Positions 1 to 7,381 of a DNA stretch of 17,754 bases are shown one piece after another. Position numbers and translations under genes: made by a program. The stretch covers positions 1-17,754 of the forward strand of contig JBKJLF010000805.1 in NCBI GenBank assembly GCA_046597185.1. The letters are read 5' to 3'. A model generated the notes under the pieces. The model had not been told where the DNA came from, ran no database searches, and saw nothing but the letters and a program-made list of their open reading frames with translations. The stretch's first letter is position 1. Each line of letters starts with the position of its first letter. This DNA comes from CAMBDR01 sp046597185 (lineage in GTDB: Bacteria > Pseudomonadota > Gammaproteobacteria > Burkholderiales > Burkholderiaceae_D).

Positions 1-178
1 TGGCAATACCGCTGCCAAGCAATACCAGGGCTGGCCCTGGGCAAATGCCGGCCATACCCCAGCCTATGCCAAACAACAGGCTACCGATGCCCAGCATCAA
101 AATAACGCCCGCAAGGCCTATGACCATGCCACCCAGCGTCGAGAGCCGCGGTGTAAATTCATTCCACACAATATGCAT
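1..178 (-). CDS. YeeE/YedE-like membrane protein (5' part, cut by window edge)
   Basis: This leftward gene starts at the ATG at 178, behind a good ribosome site (GAAAGGA about 6 bases upstream), and runs off the window, so only 59 N-terminal residues are visible. They hold two hydrophobic stretches (about residues 15-31 and 33-58). The second carries GIGWGMAGICPGPAL, the glycine-rich Cys-Pro-Gly-Pro signature known from the YeeE/YedE and DUF6691 families, which include thiosulfate or sulfur-compound transporters. The first 28 residues (HIVWNEFTP, GGMVIGLAG) instead resemble the start of the larger YeeE partner, while the following stretch resembles the later half of the smaller partner, so the gene may be a shortened fusion. 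It diverges from kdpD across a 186-bp spacer in which I see no clear promoter. The family call is fairly safe; the transported substrate is unknown. Confidence 0.6.
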   Translation of the reverse strand, partial: MHIVWNEFTPRLSTLGGMVIGLAGVILMLGIGSLLFGIGWGMAGICPGPALVLLGSGIA

Positions 179-364
179 GATGATTCCTTTCGTTGCGCCA
201 TAATTTTTCAATTAACACATCATACTGCTGGCCTACCGGGATTCATCAACAATAACCATGAAAATATCGCCTTGCCGCCTGTTTGGTTTGGGTTTGCTCG
301 CAATGGTGGCTTTGTTTGCGCGGCGCATGGCATAATCAAGCCAGTTCTTTGATGGCATGATCTG

Positions 365-3061
365 ATGCATTCCAGCACACTCGATAGTTCCGAATTACTG
401 GCCCAAGCCAGTCAGGCAGCGCCGCGCCCCGCACGCGGCAAGCTGCGCATTTATTTTGGTGCGGCCAGCGGCGTGGGCAAAACCGAGGCCATGTTGCTCG
501 CCGCCCGGCAAAATCTGGCAGCAGGGCGCGATGTGTTGATGGTTGAAGCCGGGTTTGATCTCGATACCGTCTTGACACGCCACCCGGCACTGCTGGTTCT
601 ACCGCAACTGGCGCACAGCAACCCCGAACCGGCGCGCCACCCCAAGCGTTGGCAAGATGTGGAAGAAATACTGTGCGCCGGAATCGACGTGTTTACCACG
701 CTCAATGTGCAACATCTGGAAAGCTTGAACGATGTGGTGCGCCATATCACCCATACGCCGATTGAGGAAACCCTGCCCGATACGGTATTGCAACAAGCCG
801 ATCAAGTCATCCTGATTGATTGCCCGGTTGATGATTTGCTGCAACGCCGCCTGCATAAGGCCACCGCCACCCTCTACAGCCGCGACAGTTTGATTGCCTT
901 GCGCGAATTGGCCTTACGCTGCTGCGCCGACCATGTGGAACGCGAATTGCGCGGCCAGCGTCAGGCCAGTACGCTGAAATCGGTCTGGAAAACCAATTCC
1001 AGCCTGCTGGCCTGTATTGGGCCGGAATCCGAAGCCGAACATGTGATCCGCAGCACCGCACAACTGGCCGGCCAACTCAACGCGCATTGGCACGCCATTT
1101 ACATCGAAACCCCACAGTTGCAAAATCTGGCTGCGCCGCGCCGCCAGATCATTTTTGAGCATTTGCAACTGGCGCAAAGCCTGGGTGCGAATACCGCCGT
1201 GCTGGCCGGGAACGACATCGCCCTGACGATTGCCGAGTATGCGCGCGAACAAAATATCAGCAAAATTGTATTTGGCCGCAGCCACCAGCGCTGGCTATGG
1301 CCGTGGAGCAGTTTTACCCAACAACTGGCCAAGCTTGCGCCCGAGCTGGATGTGATCGAAATCGGCCACGCCTACCAAAGCGCAACCTGCAGCCATGCTC
1401 ACGCCAACAACCCGGCCCCAATCGGCGATAACGACCATGGCGGCCATCACGATGCTGGCGACTCGGCTGGCGACTCGGCTGGCAACGCGCCTGGCAACAA
1501 CGCACCGCCCAGGCCCGGCCACACTTCGCGCCGCAGGCGCTACCTTTTCGCGGCGGGTGCCAGTTTGCTCACGGCCTTGCTCACAATTCCCCTGTTGCCG
1601 CATGTTGATTTAGCCAATATCGCCATGCTGTTTTTACTGACGGTGGTGTTGGTTGCGGTGCGCTTTGGGCGCGAAGCCTCGGTGGTGGCGACTGTCGGCG
1701 GCGTAATTGGCCTGGTCTTGGCCGCCCCCCACTTACATTTGACCAGTTTCGCGCCCAAAGACTTGCAATACATGATTAGCTTTGGCGTGATGTTGGTGGT
1801 CGGCTTAACCATTAGCCGGCTCACTGCCAATTTGCGCTACCAGGCGCGCATTGCGCTACACCGCGAATCGCGCTCGCGCGCGCTGTACGAGTTTGCGCGT
1901 GCCCTCTCGGGCGTATTGCTGACCGAACAGGTGATCGAAATCTCGCGCGACGTTATCCAACGCTCTTTCAATGCCCATGCCACCATCTTGCTACCGAATA
2001 ACGAATCGAAACTGGATTATCCGGCCGCCTTACCCGGCAGCGAGATACCCAACCTGAGTGTGTTGGAGCTGGGTCTGGCGCAATGGGCCTATGACCGCGC
2101 CGCCCCCGCCGGCATGGGCACCGATACGCTACCCAATAACCGCTTTTTCTTTTTACCCCTGGTGGCCCCGATGCGCACGCGTGGGGTGCTGGCGATTGAG
2201 CCGGACAATGGTCCGTGGATATTAATCCCCGAGCAGCGCAAGCAACTCGATACCTTCGCCGCGCTGGCGGCGATTGCGCTGGAGCGGGTGCATTATGTCG
2301 AAGTCGCGCAAGAAGCGCTGGTGCATATGGAGTCAGAACGCTTGCGCAATTCGCTGCTGTCCGCACTGTCCCACGATTTGCGCACGCCCTTGACCTCGCT
2401 GGTTGGCTTGTCGGAGTCATTAAGCCTGTCGCAACCACCACTTTCATCGATGCAACAGGAATTGGCACGCTCATTACACGACGAAGCCGTGCGCATGAGC
2501 CATCTGGTCGCCAATTTACTCGATATGGCACGTATTCAAAGTGGTAAAATCAAACTCAATCTGGCATGGCAAACCCTGGAAGAAGTGGTCGGCAGCGCCT
2601 TGCGCGCCAGCCGCCGCCCCTTGGCATCGCACCTGGTGCAAACCGAACTGGCCGCCAATTTACCGCTGGTGCGCTTTGATGCGGTGTTAATTGAGCGGGT
2701 ATTATGCAATTTACTGGAAAACGCGGCAAAATACACACCGCCCGCCTCTCGCATTACGCTGGGCGCGAGCTGTCATGACGGTTTGCTCGAAGTGACGGTG
2801 CAAGACAATGGGCCAGGGCTGCCAGTGGGGCAGGAACAAGCGATTTTTGAAAAGTTTACCCGGGGCGAGCGCGAATCATCGATTCCCGGTGTCGGTTTGG
2901 GTTTGGCCATTTGCCGTGCGATTGTAGAAGCCCATGGTGGTAAAATTGCGGCACGCGCAGCAAACGGCGGTGGTGCTTGCTTTAGTTTTACCCTGGCGTT
3001 GGGTATGCCACCCGACCTTTCTTTTATGGATCAGAGCGAGCCAGAACTCGCGCCCGAATGA
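365..3061 (+). CDS. kdpD: KdpD osmosensitive K+ channel sensor histidine kinase (variant)
   Basis: Inner-membrane sensor kinase that in known systems controls kdpFABC through KdpE in response to low potassium. Domain order in the 898 residues is as follows: cytoplasmic KdpD domain with P-loop GAASGVGKT (32-40) and the hallmark TTLNVQHLESLNDVV (111-125); a Usp-like domain (about 213-335); a His/Gly/Asn-rich linker (334-392); four hydrophobic membrane segments (about 394-486); a GAF-like region; an H-box LSHDLRTPL with phosphoacceptor His670; and an ATPase with N-box near 782, G1 DNGPGLP (814-820) and G2 GVGLGLAIC (842-850). The kinase half looks intact. The N-terminal domain is shortened compared with E. 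coli KdpD as I remember it: the VETHGR segment is missing, the Walker B MDELAHSN reads LPQLAHSN (79-86), and the EGKVY-to-FFRKGN stretch is absent. The ATG at 365 is the first start after an in-frame stop at 350-352; its ribosome site is weak. kdpE follows 18 bases later. Confidence 0.93.
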   Translation: MHSSTLDSSELLAQASQAAPRPARGKLRIYFGAASGVGKTEAMLLAARQNLAAGRDVLMVEAGFDLDTVLTRHPALLVLPQLAHSNPEPARHPKRWQDVEEILCAGIDVFTTLNVQHLESLNDVVRHITHTPIEETLPDTVLQQADQVILIDCPVDDLLQRRLHKATATLYSRDSLIALRELALRCCADHVERELRGQRQASTLKSVWKTNSSLLACIGPESEAEHVIRSTAQLAGQLNAHWHAIYIETPQLQNLAAPRRQIIFEHLQLAQSLGANTAVLAGNDIALTIAEYAREQNISKIVFGRSHQRWLWPWSSFTQQLAKLAPELDVIEIGHAYQSATCSHAHANNPAPIGDNDHGGHHDAGDSAGDSAGNAPGNNAPPRPGHTSRRRRYLFAAGASLLTALLTIPLLPHVDLANIAMLFLLTVVLVAVRFGREASVVATVGGVIGLVLAAPHLHLTSFAPKDLQYMISFGVMLVVGLTISRLTANLRYQARIALHRESRSRALYEFARALSGVLLTEQVIEISRDVIQRSFNAHATILLPNNESKLDYPAALPGSEIPNLSVLELGLAQWAYDRAAPAGMGTDTLPNNRFFFLPLVAPMRTRGVLAIEPDNGPWILIPEQRKQLDTFAALAAIALERVHYVEVAQEALVHMESERLRNSLLSALSHDLRTPLTSLVGLSESLSLSQPPLSSMQQELARSLHDEAVRMSHLVANLLDMARIQSGKIKLNLAWQTLEEVVGSALRASRRPLASHLVQTELAANLPLVRFDAVLIERVLCNLLENAAKYTPPASRITLGASCHDGLLEVTVQDNGPGLPVGQEQAIFEKFTRGERESSIPGVGLGLAICRAIVEAHGGKIAARAANGGGACFSFTLALGMPPDLSFMDQSEPELAPE
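1457..1480 (+). repeat. 12-bp tandem duplication inside kdpD linker
   Basis: Two perfect adjacent copies of GGCGACTCGGCT, followed by two diverged copies starting GGCAAC, encode the Asp-Ser-Ala-Gly repeats of the KdpD linker. The unit is a multiple of three, so copy-number change would keep the reading frame and only lengthen or shorten the linker. Confidence 0.85.
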
Positions 3062-3079
3062 TGATGAAATGATGAGATT

Positions 3080-3778
3080 ATGAGCGAAGCCAGCCCCGTA
3101 GCCCTGTTAGTTGAAGACGAACCGCAAATCCGGCGTTTTGTGCGCATGGCGCTGGACGGTGAAGGTTGGCAGATTTTTGAAGCCGAAACCATGAAACGCG
3201 GCTTAATTGACGCCGGCACGCGCAAACCCAATCTGATCATTCTTGATTTGGGTTTGCCCGACGGCGATGGCGTCGATTTTATTCTGGATGTGCGCAAATG
3301 GTCGCCAGTGCCGATTATTGTGCTCTCGGCACGGGTGGATGAAGGCGATAAAATCAAAGCGCTCGATGCTGGCGCGGATGATTATTTAACCAAACCATTT
3401 GGCGTGGGCGAATTACTGGCGCGGGTACGTGCCACCTTGCGTCGCCAACGCCAGCCGCAGGGCGATAGCGATGGCGTGATTCAGTTTGGCGATGTCAAAG
3501 TGAATTTAAGTACCCGGCTGGTGACCCGTGCCGAGCAAATCGTCCACCTCACGCCCACCGAATACCGCTTGCTGGCGGTGTTGGTGAAAAATGTCGGCCG
3601 GGTGGTCACCAATCCCCAGCTTTTGCGTGAGGTATGGGGGCCGTCGAATAGCGAAAACGGCCATTACTTACGCATTTATATGGGCCACTTACGGCAAAAG
3701 TTGGAGCAAGACGCGGCCCAGCCGAAATATTTGCTGACCGAAACCGCCGTTGGCTATCGCTTACTCTTGCCGACTTAA
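3080..3778 (+). CDS. kdpE: KdpE response regulator, OmpR family
   Basis: DNA-binding response regulator, the expected phosphorylation partner of KdpD. The 232 residues match the usual KdpE length. The receiver domain (about 6-120) shows the acidic pair E12/D13, phosphoacceptor D56 in LIILDLGLPDGDG, the conserved Ser83 in VLSAR and Lys105 in DYLTKPF. A winged-helix domain follows (about 135-230), with the typical HLTPTEYRLLAVL and the LREVWG and YLRIYMGHLRQKLE recognition region. The ATG at 3080 lies 18 bases after kdpD and is the first ATG after an in-frame stop; the ribosome site is poor, so translation may be coupled to kdpD. The usual targets, kdpFABC, are not in this window. The next gene begins 35 bases downstream on the same strand and may be co-transcribed. 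Confidence 0.93.
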   Translation: MSEASPVALLVEDEPQIRRFVRMALDGEGWQIFEAETMKRGLIDAGTRKPNLIILDLGLPDGDGVDFILDVRKWSPVPIIVLSARVDEGDKIKALDAGADDYLTKPFGVGELLARVRATLRRQRQPQGDSDGVIQFGDVKVNLSTRLVTRAEQIVHLTPTEYRLLAVLVKNVGRVVTNPQLLREVWGPSNSENGHYLRIYMGHLRQKLEQDAAQPKYLLTETAVGYRLLLPT

Positions 3779-3813
3779 AAACCATCGCCAAAGAACCCAG
3801 CAAAGGAATAAGC

Positions 3814-5208
3814 ATGGCACAAACCTATTATGAGATTCTCGGCTTGGCCAATGATGCTACTGGCGGAGAGATTAGCGCGGCTTATGAGAGCAAATTGAAA
3901 GCCATCCAGGACAGCCATACCATTGACAAAAACAAGTTAATGGTCATCAAAGAAGTCTATCAGGTTCTCTCCAACCAAACCAAGCGCGACATGTATGACC
4001 AATCGCTGCTGCGCGCCGCGCAACCCAAACTTCGCGCCGCCTATACCGAGGTAGCGGCGGAACCCGAACCGCAGCGGCAACACCTGGCCTGGATTAAATG
4101 GTTGCTGGCCACCCTGATTATTCTGGTACTGGCATTCTGGTGGTATTCCGGCAAGAAAAAACCGATTATTGTATCGAAGGGGCCGCTGATCATCGCCAGT
4201 GCCTATGACCAACCGATGCCAGACAACGCCGCTGCGGGAAAGCCGCAACCCATTGTTGCAGCCGCCCCCGTCACCAGCGGCCAGGAGCGCAACGCTGAAC
4301 AAATCTTTACCGAACTCTCGGTGAGCATCGCGCGCATCAATGTCAGCAATGCCAGTGGTCGGCCAGTTTCGGTCGGCAGTGGCGTGGTGATTGCGCGCGA
4401 CACCGTCATTACCAACTGCCATGTTACGCAGGGCGGCAACACCTTCCAAGTAAAAATTGACAACCAAAATTATGCTGGTCAACTGGAGCTGGAAGACCGG
4501 GATTTTGATTTATGTCGCTTGCACGTGAATGGTTTAACTGCGCCGGCGGTGCGTTTGGGGCGGGGCCAGACTTTGCGTTCCGGGCAAAAAGTATTTGCCA
4601 TTGGTGCGCCACATGGTTTGGATTTAACCATTAGCGATGGCATTGTCTCCGCCTTGCGCGATATGCCGGGCGGTAAAGTGATTCAAACCACGGCCCCGGT
4701 TTCACCCGGTTCGAGTGGCGGTGGTTTATTTGATGCCTATGGCAATTTGGTGGGGATTGTGACGTTTCAACATTCACAGGGGCAAAACCTGAACTTTGCC
4801 GTGCCGGCTGAATGGATTAACGACATGCGCCAACGTACCAGCAATGAAACCGTGGGCACCTTAACCCGGCCGCAGGCGCGGGAAGTAGAGTCCAGCGGCA
4901 ACGGTAATGCGGGCCAATCCGGTCAATCCAGCCAATCCAGCCGATCTGCCCTGGAACAAAGACTTCTGGGCAAGTGGGATTGCCATGGTTCGATCCATGC
5001 GGTGAATATGGAGCTGAACTTCCGTCAAAACGGGCAAGTCATTACCCGGCGCGAGGGCAAGGAATTTGGCGGCACCTATACCCTGCGCAACAAAACTTTG
5101 CGCCTGGTGAGTGCGGATGTGCTGGAAGGCGATTTGGACGATTTCACCGATAGCCGCTTTATTGTCAACTTTGGGCAAGGCTACCGGATGGTGTGTGACC
5201 GCAAATAG
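3814..5208 (+). CDS. J-like domain / transmembrane / trypsin-like serine protease fusion
   Basis: A 464-residue multidomain protein of no named gene that I recognise. Residues 4-64 form a DnaJ-type J-like domain (YYEILGL at the start, VIKEVYQVLSNQTKRDMYDQ at the end), but the loop that should hold His-Pro-Asp reads QDSHTIDKNK, so activation of a DnaK ATPase is doubtful. One membrane helix follows (about 92-111). Residues about 165-340 are a trypsin/DegP-type protease with His203 in TNCHV, Asp232 in DFDLCRL and Ser301 in SPGSSGGG, a complete triad. After a Gly/Ser/Gln-rich linker (360-378), residues 380-464 form a compact domain beginning LLGKWDC, possibly lipocalin-like. Inferred topology is J-like part in the cytoplasm and protease in the periplasm. 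The ATG at 3814 has a good AAAGGA site. It could be transcribed with kdpDE; a functional link to potassium sensing is unproven. Confidence 0.85.
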   Translation: MAQTYYEILGLANDATGGEISAAYESKLKAIQDSHTIDKNKLMVIKEVYQVLSNQTKRDMYDQSLLRAAQPKLRAAYTEVAAEPEPQRQHLAWIKWLLATLIILVLAFWWYSGKKKPIIVSKGPLIIASAYDQPMPDNAAAGKPQPIVAAAPVTSGQERNAEQIFTELSVSIARINVSNASGRPVSVGSGVVIARDTVITNCHVTQGGNTFQVKIDNQNYAGQLELEDRDFDLCRLHVNGLTAPAVRLGRGQTLRSGQKVFAIGAPHGLDLTISDGIVSALRDMPGGKVIQTTAPVSPGSSGGGLFDAYGNLVGIVTFQHSQGQNLNFAVPAEWINDMRQRTSNETVGTLTRPQAREVESSGNGNAGQSGQSSQSSRSALEQRLLGKWDCHGSIHAVNMELNFRQNGQVITRREGKEFGGTYTLRNKTLRLVSADVLEGDLDDFTDSRFIVNFGQGYRMVCDRK

Positions 5209-5251
5209 CGTAAAAAAAAGGGGCTATGTCGGTTTTAATCTTTATTCACCC

Positions 5252-6403
5252 TTATTGATTCAAGGTTTGAATCAAATCATTTTTAAATGGCTCCGGCTTG
5301 GCGCGCATGCACACTTGCACTTCGGTGCCACGGTCTGAAATAATGGTTTGGCCGGTAAAATACGGGTCGAAATTGCGCCGCATCTGGCCGTCCCAACGCT
5401 TGGCCGAAAATTGCGGTAGCGGGTCGCCATTGGTGAGTTCGGCATAGCCCACCACCACATCGATATTAAAATTTTGGTAGCGGCAAAATTCTGGATGCGT
5501 AACCAGGGTCGCAGTCAAGGCATCCCAAAAATAATATTCACCGGAATCGATAAAGCCAGTGTTTTTATCCAGCACGCGGCTGTAAAATTCACCACTGGGG
5601 GTTTTAATGGCGGCTTTAAAGGCTTTGGCATCATCGGGTGTCACTTTCACGTCATTGGTGCCATCCAACGCCACCAGCGTGAGCGGCACTTTCGATTGCA
5701 ACACGATGCGCGTGGCCACCGGGTCGATCAACACATTCCATTCCGAGGTTTTGTTTTTATAATGGTCGGTAAAACCGGGCACGATGATATTGCCCTTGGC
5801 CCAGATGGCACCACCCATCATATAAATCCGTTCGATCTTTTGTTTGATTTTGGGCTGTTTTAGCAGCGCTTGCGCGACGTTGGTGGCATTGCCGATTACC
5901 ACCAGCTTGACTTTGACGTTTGATGCCATCAGCAAATCAATCAACAACTGCGCCGCATGGCGACGCTCCGGGCCACGGCTGGCGGCAGGCACCGGTACAT
6001 CGAAAAAGGCATCGGCATCTTTCCGCCATGGTGCCGGGAAAACCGCAAACCCATCCATGGGCTCGCTATCACCACAGGCCACCGGAATGCCTTTTTGCGG
6101 CGACATATCCACCAAATCCACCGCATGTTGCGCACCGGGATTGCAATGCGCTTCACCCGCACCGGTCACGGTAATGCCCAACACACGGGTTTGACGGTGG
6201 TGCAGCAGGTATAACATGGCAGCCCAATCGTCAATGGCCATATCGGTATCGATAATGACGGGTATGCGCGCCTGATCCTCAGCCTGCGCAACCTTGGCCG
6301 CGTCCGTAACCTTCGCAGCCTTCGCAGGCGTACCCGCAAGCACATTGGCGCAGGCCACGCCCAGCACGGCAGCACAAATCAATTTACGCATATCCATTGC
6401 CAT
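5252..6403 (-). CDS. Exported nucleoside hydrolase (inosine/uridine-preferring family)
   Basis: Hydrolyses the N-glycosidic bond of nucleosides to free base and ribose; family assignment is from motifs. Numbered from the ATG at 6403, residues 1-24 form a signal peptide (MAMDMRKL, then a hydrophobic run ending VLAG), so it probably acts in the periplasm. The calcium-binding aspartate motif is DTDMAIDD (52-59) where the family usually has DTDPGxDD. VIGNATNVAQAL and EWNVLIDP match the conserved nucleoside-binding region. The late HD motif reads WD (YYFWDALT), as in some signal-peptide-bearing members I remember. I chose 6403 because a near-perfect ribosome site lies 8 bases upstream; in-frame ATGs up to 6421 also exist. 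The gene follows rdgC by 50 bases on the same strand and may belong to the dinB-rdgC transcript, giving a periplasmic salvage enzyme. Substrate preference cannot be read. Confidence 0.85.
   Translation of the reverse strand: MAMDMRKLICAAVLGVACANVLAGTPAKAAKVTDAAKVAQAEDQARIPVIIDTDMAIDDWAAMLYLLHHRQTRVLGITVTGAGEAHCNPGAQHAVDLVDMSPQKGIPVACGDSEPMDGFAVFPAPWRKDADAFFDVPVPAASRGPERRHAAQLLIDLLMASNVKVKLVVIGNATNVAQALLKQPKIKQKIERIYMMGGAIWAKGNIIVPGFTDHYKNKTSEWNVLIDPVATRIVLQSKVPLTLVALDGTNDVKVTPDDAKAFKAAIKTPSGEFYSRVLDKNTGFIDSGEYYFWDALTATLVTHPEFCRYQNFNIDVVVGYAELTNGDPLPQFSAKRWDGQMRRNFDPYFTGQTIISDRGTEVQVCMRAKPEPFKNDLIQTLNQ
5255..5284 (+). terminator. Possible terminator of the J-like/protease gene
   Basis: TTGATTCAA and TTGAATCAA are perfect 9-bp arms around a 3-base loop, followed by ATCATTTTT on the plus strand. 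The hairpin lies inside the last codons of the convergent nucleoside hydrolase gene. The stem is AT-rich, so the terminator would be weak. No other terminator is visible in the 43-bp gap between the two convergent genes. Confidence 0.3.
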
Positions 6404-6407
6404 TACC

Positions 6408-6416
6408 ATCACCTCC
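6408..6416 (-). promoter_or_regulatory. Near-perfect Shine-Dalgarno deciding the nucleoside hydrolase start
   Basis: On the minus strand GGAGGTGAT is complementary to the 16S rRNA 3' end, and GGAGG lies 8 bases before the ATG at 6403. In-frame ATGs occur at 6421, 6418, 6409, 6403, 6397 and 6391; this spacing favours 6403. Confidence 0.6.
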
Positions 6417-6453
6417 ATCACCTCACTTCAATCAATACACCGATTGGCTTGCG

Positions 6454-7347
6454 CTACTTGCTTTCGCCACCCAAAGCTTCGACCAAATTCGTCATCATCT
6501 TATTCAATTCACCGCACATCAAGACAAAATCAGACTGAAAACGCTCTTCTTCGCCCATCGTGCTGCTATCTGTCTCTTTCAGCACGTCCAGTGGCTTGAT
6601 ACTCTTCACCGCCAAGGCTTCGGTCAAGGTAAATGAAATCCGGTCGGCCCAGGTCATGGCCAAGCGCGTACACTGCTTACCGGCCGCAATATGGCGGCGC
6701 ACATCTTCCGCTTCCAGCGTATGGCGTACATAACGCACAGCAGCCTTACTCTCGCCACTGGCGCGCAATTCGGTATCCTGATCCACCGTAAAGCCCGCAG
6801 GCGCTTCATCGCTGGAAATCCAATCCGTCATTTCCGCCACGGGCGAGCTGACCACACTTAAGCCGGCAACCGGCAATTTATCCACCGCTTTTAACAACAG
6901 TTTGATGATTTCATCGGCCTTGGCAGGCGCTGCCGCGTCGATTACCAACCAACCATTGACCGGATCAATCCACACCTTGGTGTGCGACTGGATGCTAAAC
7001 GCGCGCGGCAATAATTCATCAAACACGTTTTCTTTCAATTCGCGCATTTGCTTTTTGCCGGGTTTAAAGCCTTGCTGATCGGCCAACTCTTGCGCGCGCA
7101 CCTTGGCCACCTGATTCACTACCGAGGTGGGCAAAAGTTTTTTCTCGATGCGCAATTGCAACAGCATTTGCTGGTTCGATGTGTAGACCAAACCACCATT
7201 TTGAAGCGGTGGTACCCATCCCTGGGTTTGCACATCGGCACTACTGCATTCCACAAAGGCTTGTGGTAGCAATAATGGCTCTAATTGTTCAGCATTCATT
7301 GCCCATGGCGCGGGCAAGCGATAAATTTGTAGGTTTTTGAACCACAT
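6454..7347 (-). CDS. rdgC: Recombination-associated protein RdgC
   Basis: RdgC is a ring-shaped DNA-binding protein, known in E. coli to bind double-stranded DNA and to restrain RecA. The 297 residues from the ATG at 7347 begin MWFKNLQIYRL, the characteristic family N-terminus, and the length is close to E. coli RdgC (about 303). Family-typical segments include GWVPPL, the LLPTSVVNQ region, KVWIDPVNGWLVIDAA and the C-terminal VLMCGELNKMM. An in-frame ATG at 7380 would add 11 residues, but the family start and the absence of homologous sequence upstream favour 7347, although its ribosome site is weak. It follows dinB by 34 bases on the same strand, so dinB-rdgC are probably co-transcribed; both act on replication or repair DNA. 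No oddities seen. Confidence 0.92.
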   Translation of the reverse strand: MWFKNLQIYRLPAPWAMNAEQLEPLLLPQAFVECSSADVQTQGWVPPLQNGGLVYTSNQQMLLQLRIEKKLLPTSVVNQVAKVRAQELADQQGFKPGKKQMRELKENVFDELLPRAFSIQSHTKVWIDPVNGWLVIDAAAPAKADEIIKLLLKAVDKLPVAGLSVVSSPVAEMTDWISSDEAPAGFTVDQDTELRASGESKAAVRYVRHTLEAEDVRRHIAAGKQCTRLAMTWADRISFTLTEALAVKSIKPLDVLKETDSSTMGEEERFQSDFVLMCGELNKMMTNLVEALGGESK

Positions 7348-7381
7348 GGCGGGACTCGATTTGACGGAAAAGAGCGCCATT

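Noticed and set aside
258..335. 25-residue ORF with a hydrophobic middle before kdpD, possible KdpF-like peptide
   Set aside because: No ribosome site, no kdpA following, and the sequence does not resemble KdpF beyond being hydrophobic.
1295..1603. 102-residue minus-strand ORF opposite the KdpD linker
   Set aside because: Shadow of the low-complexity kdpD linker; no ribosome site or family features.
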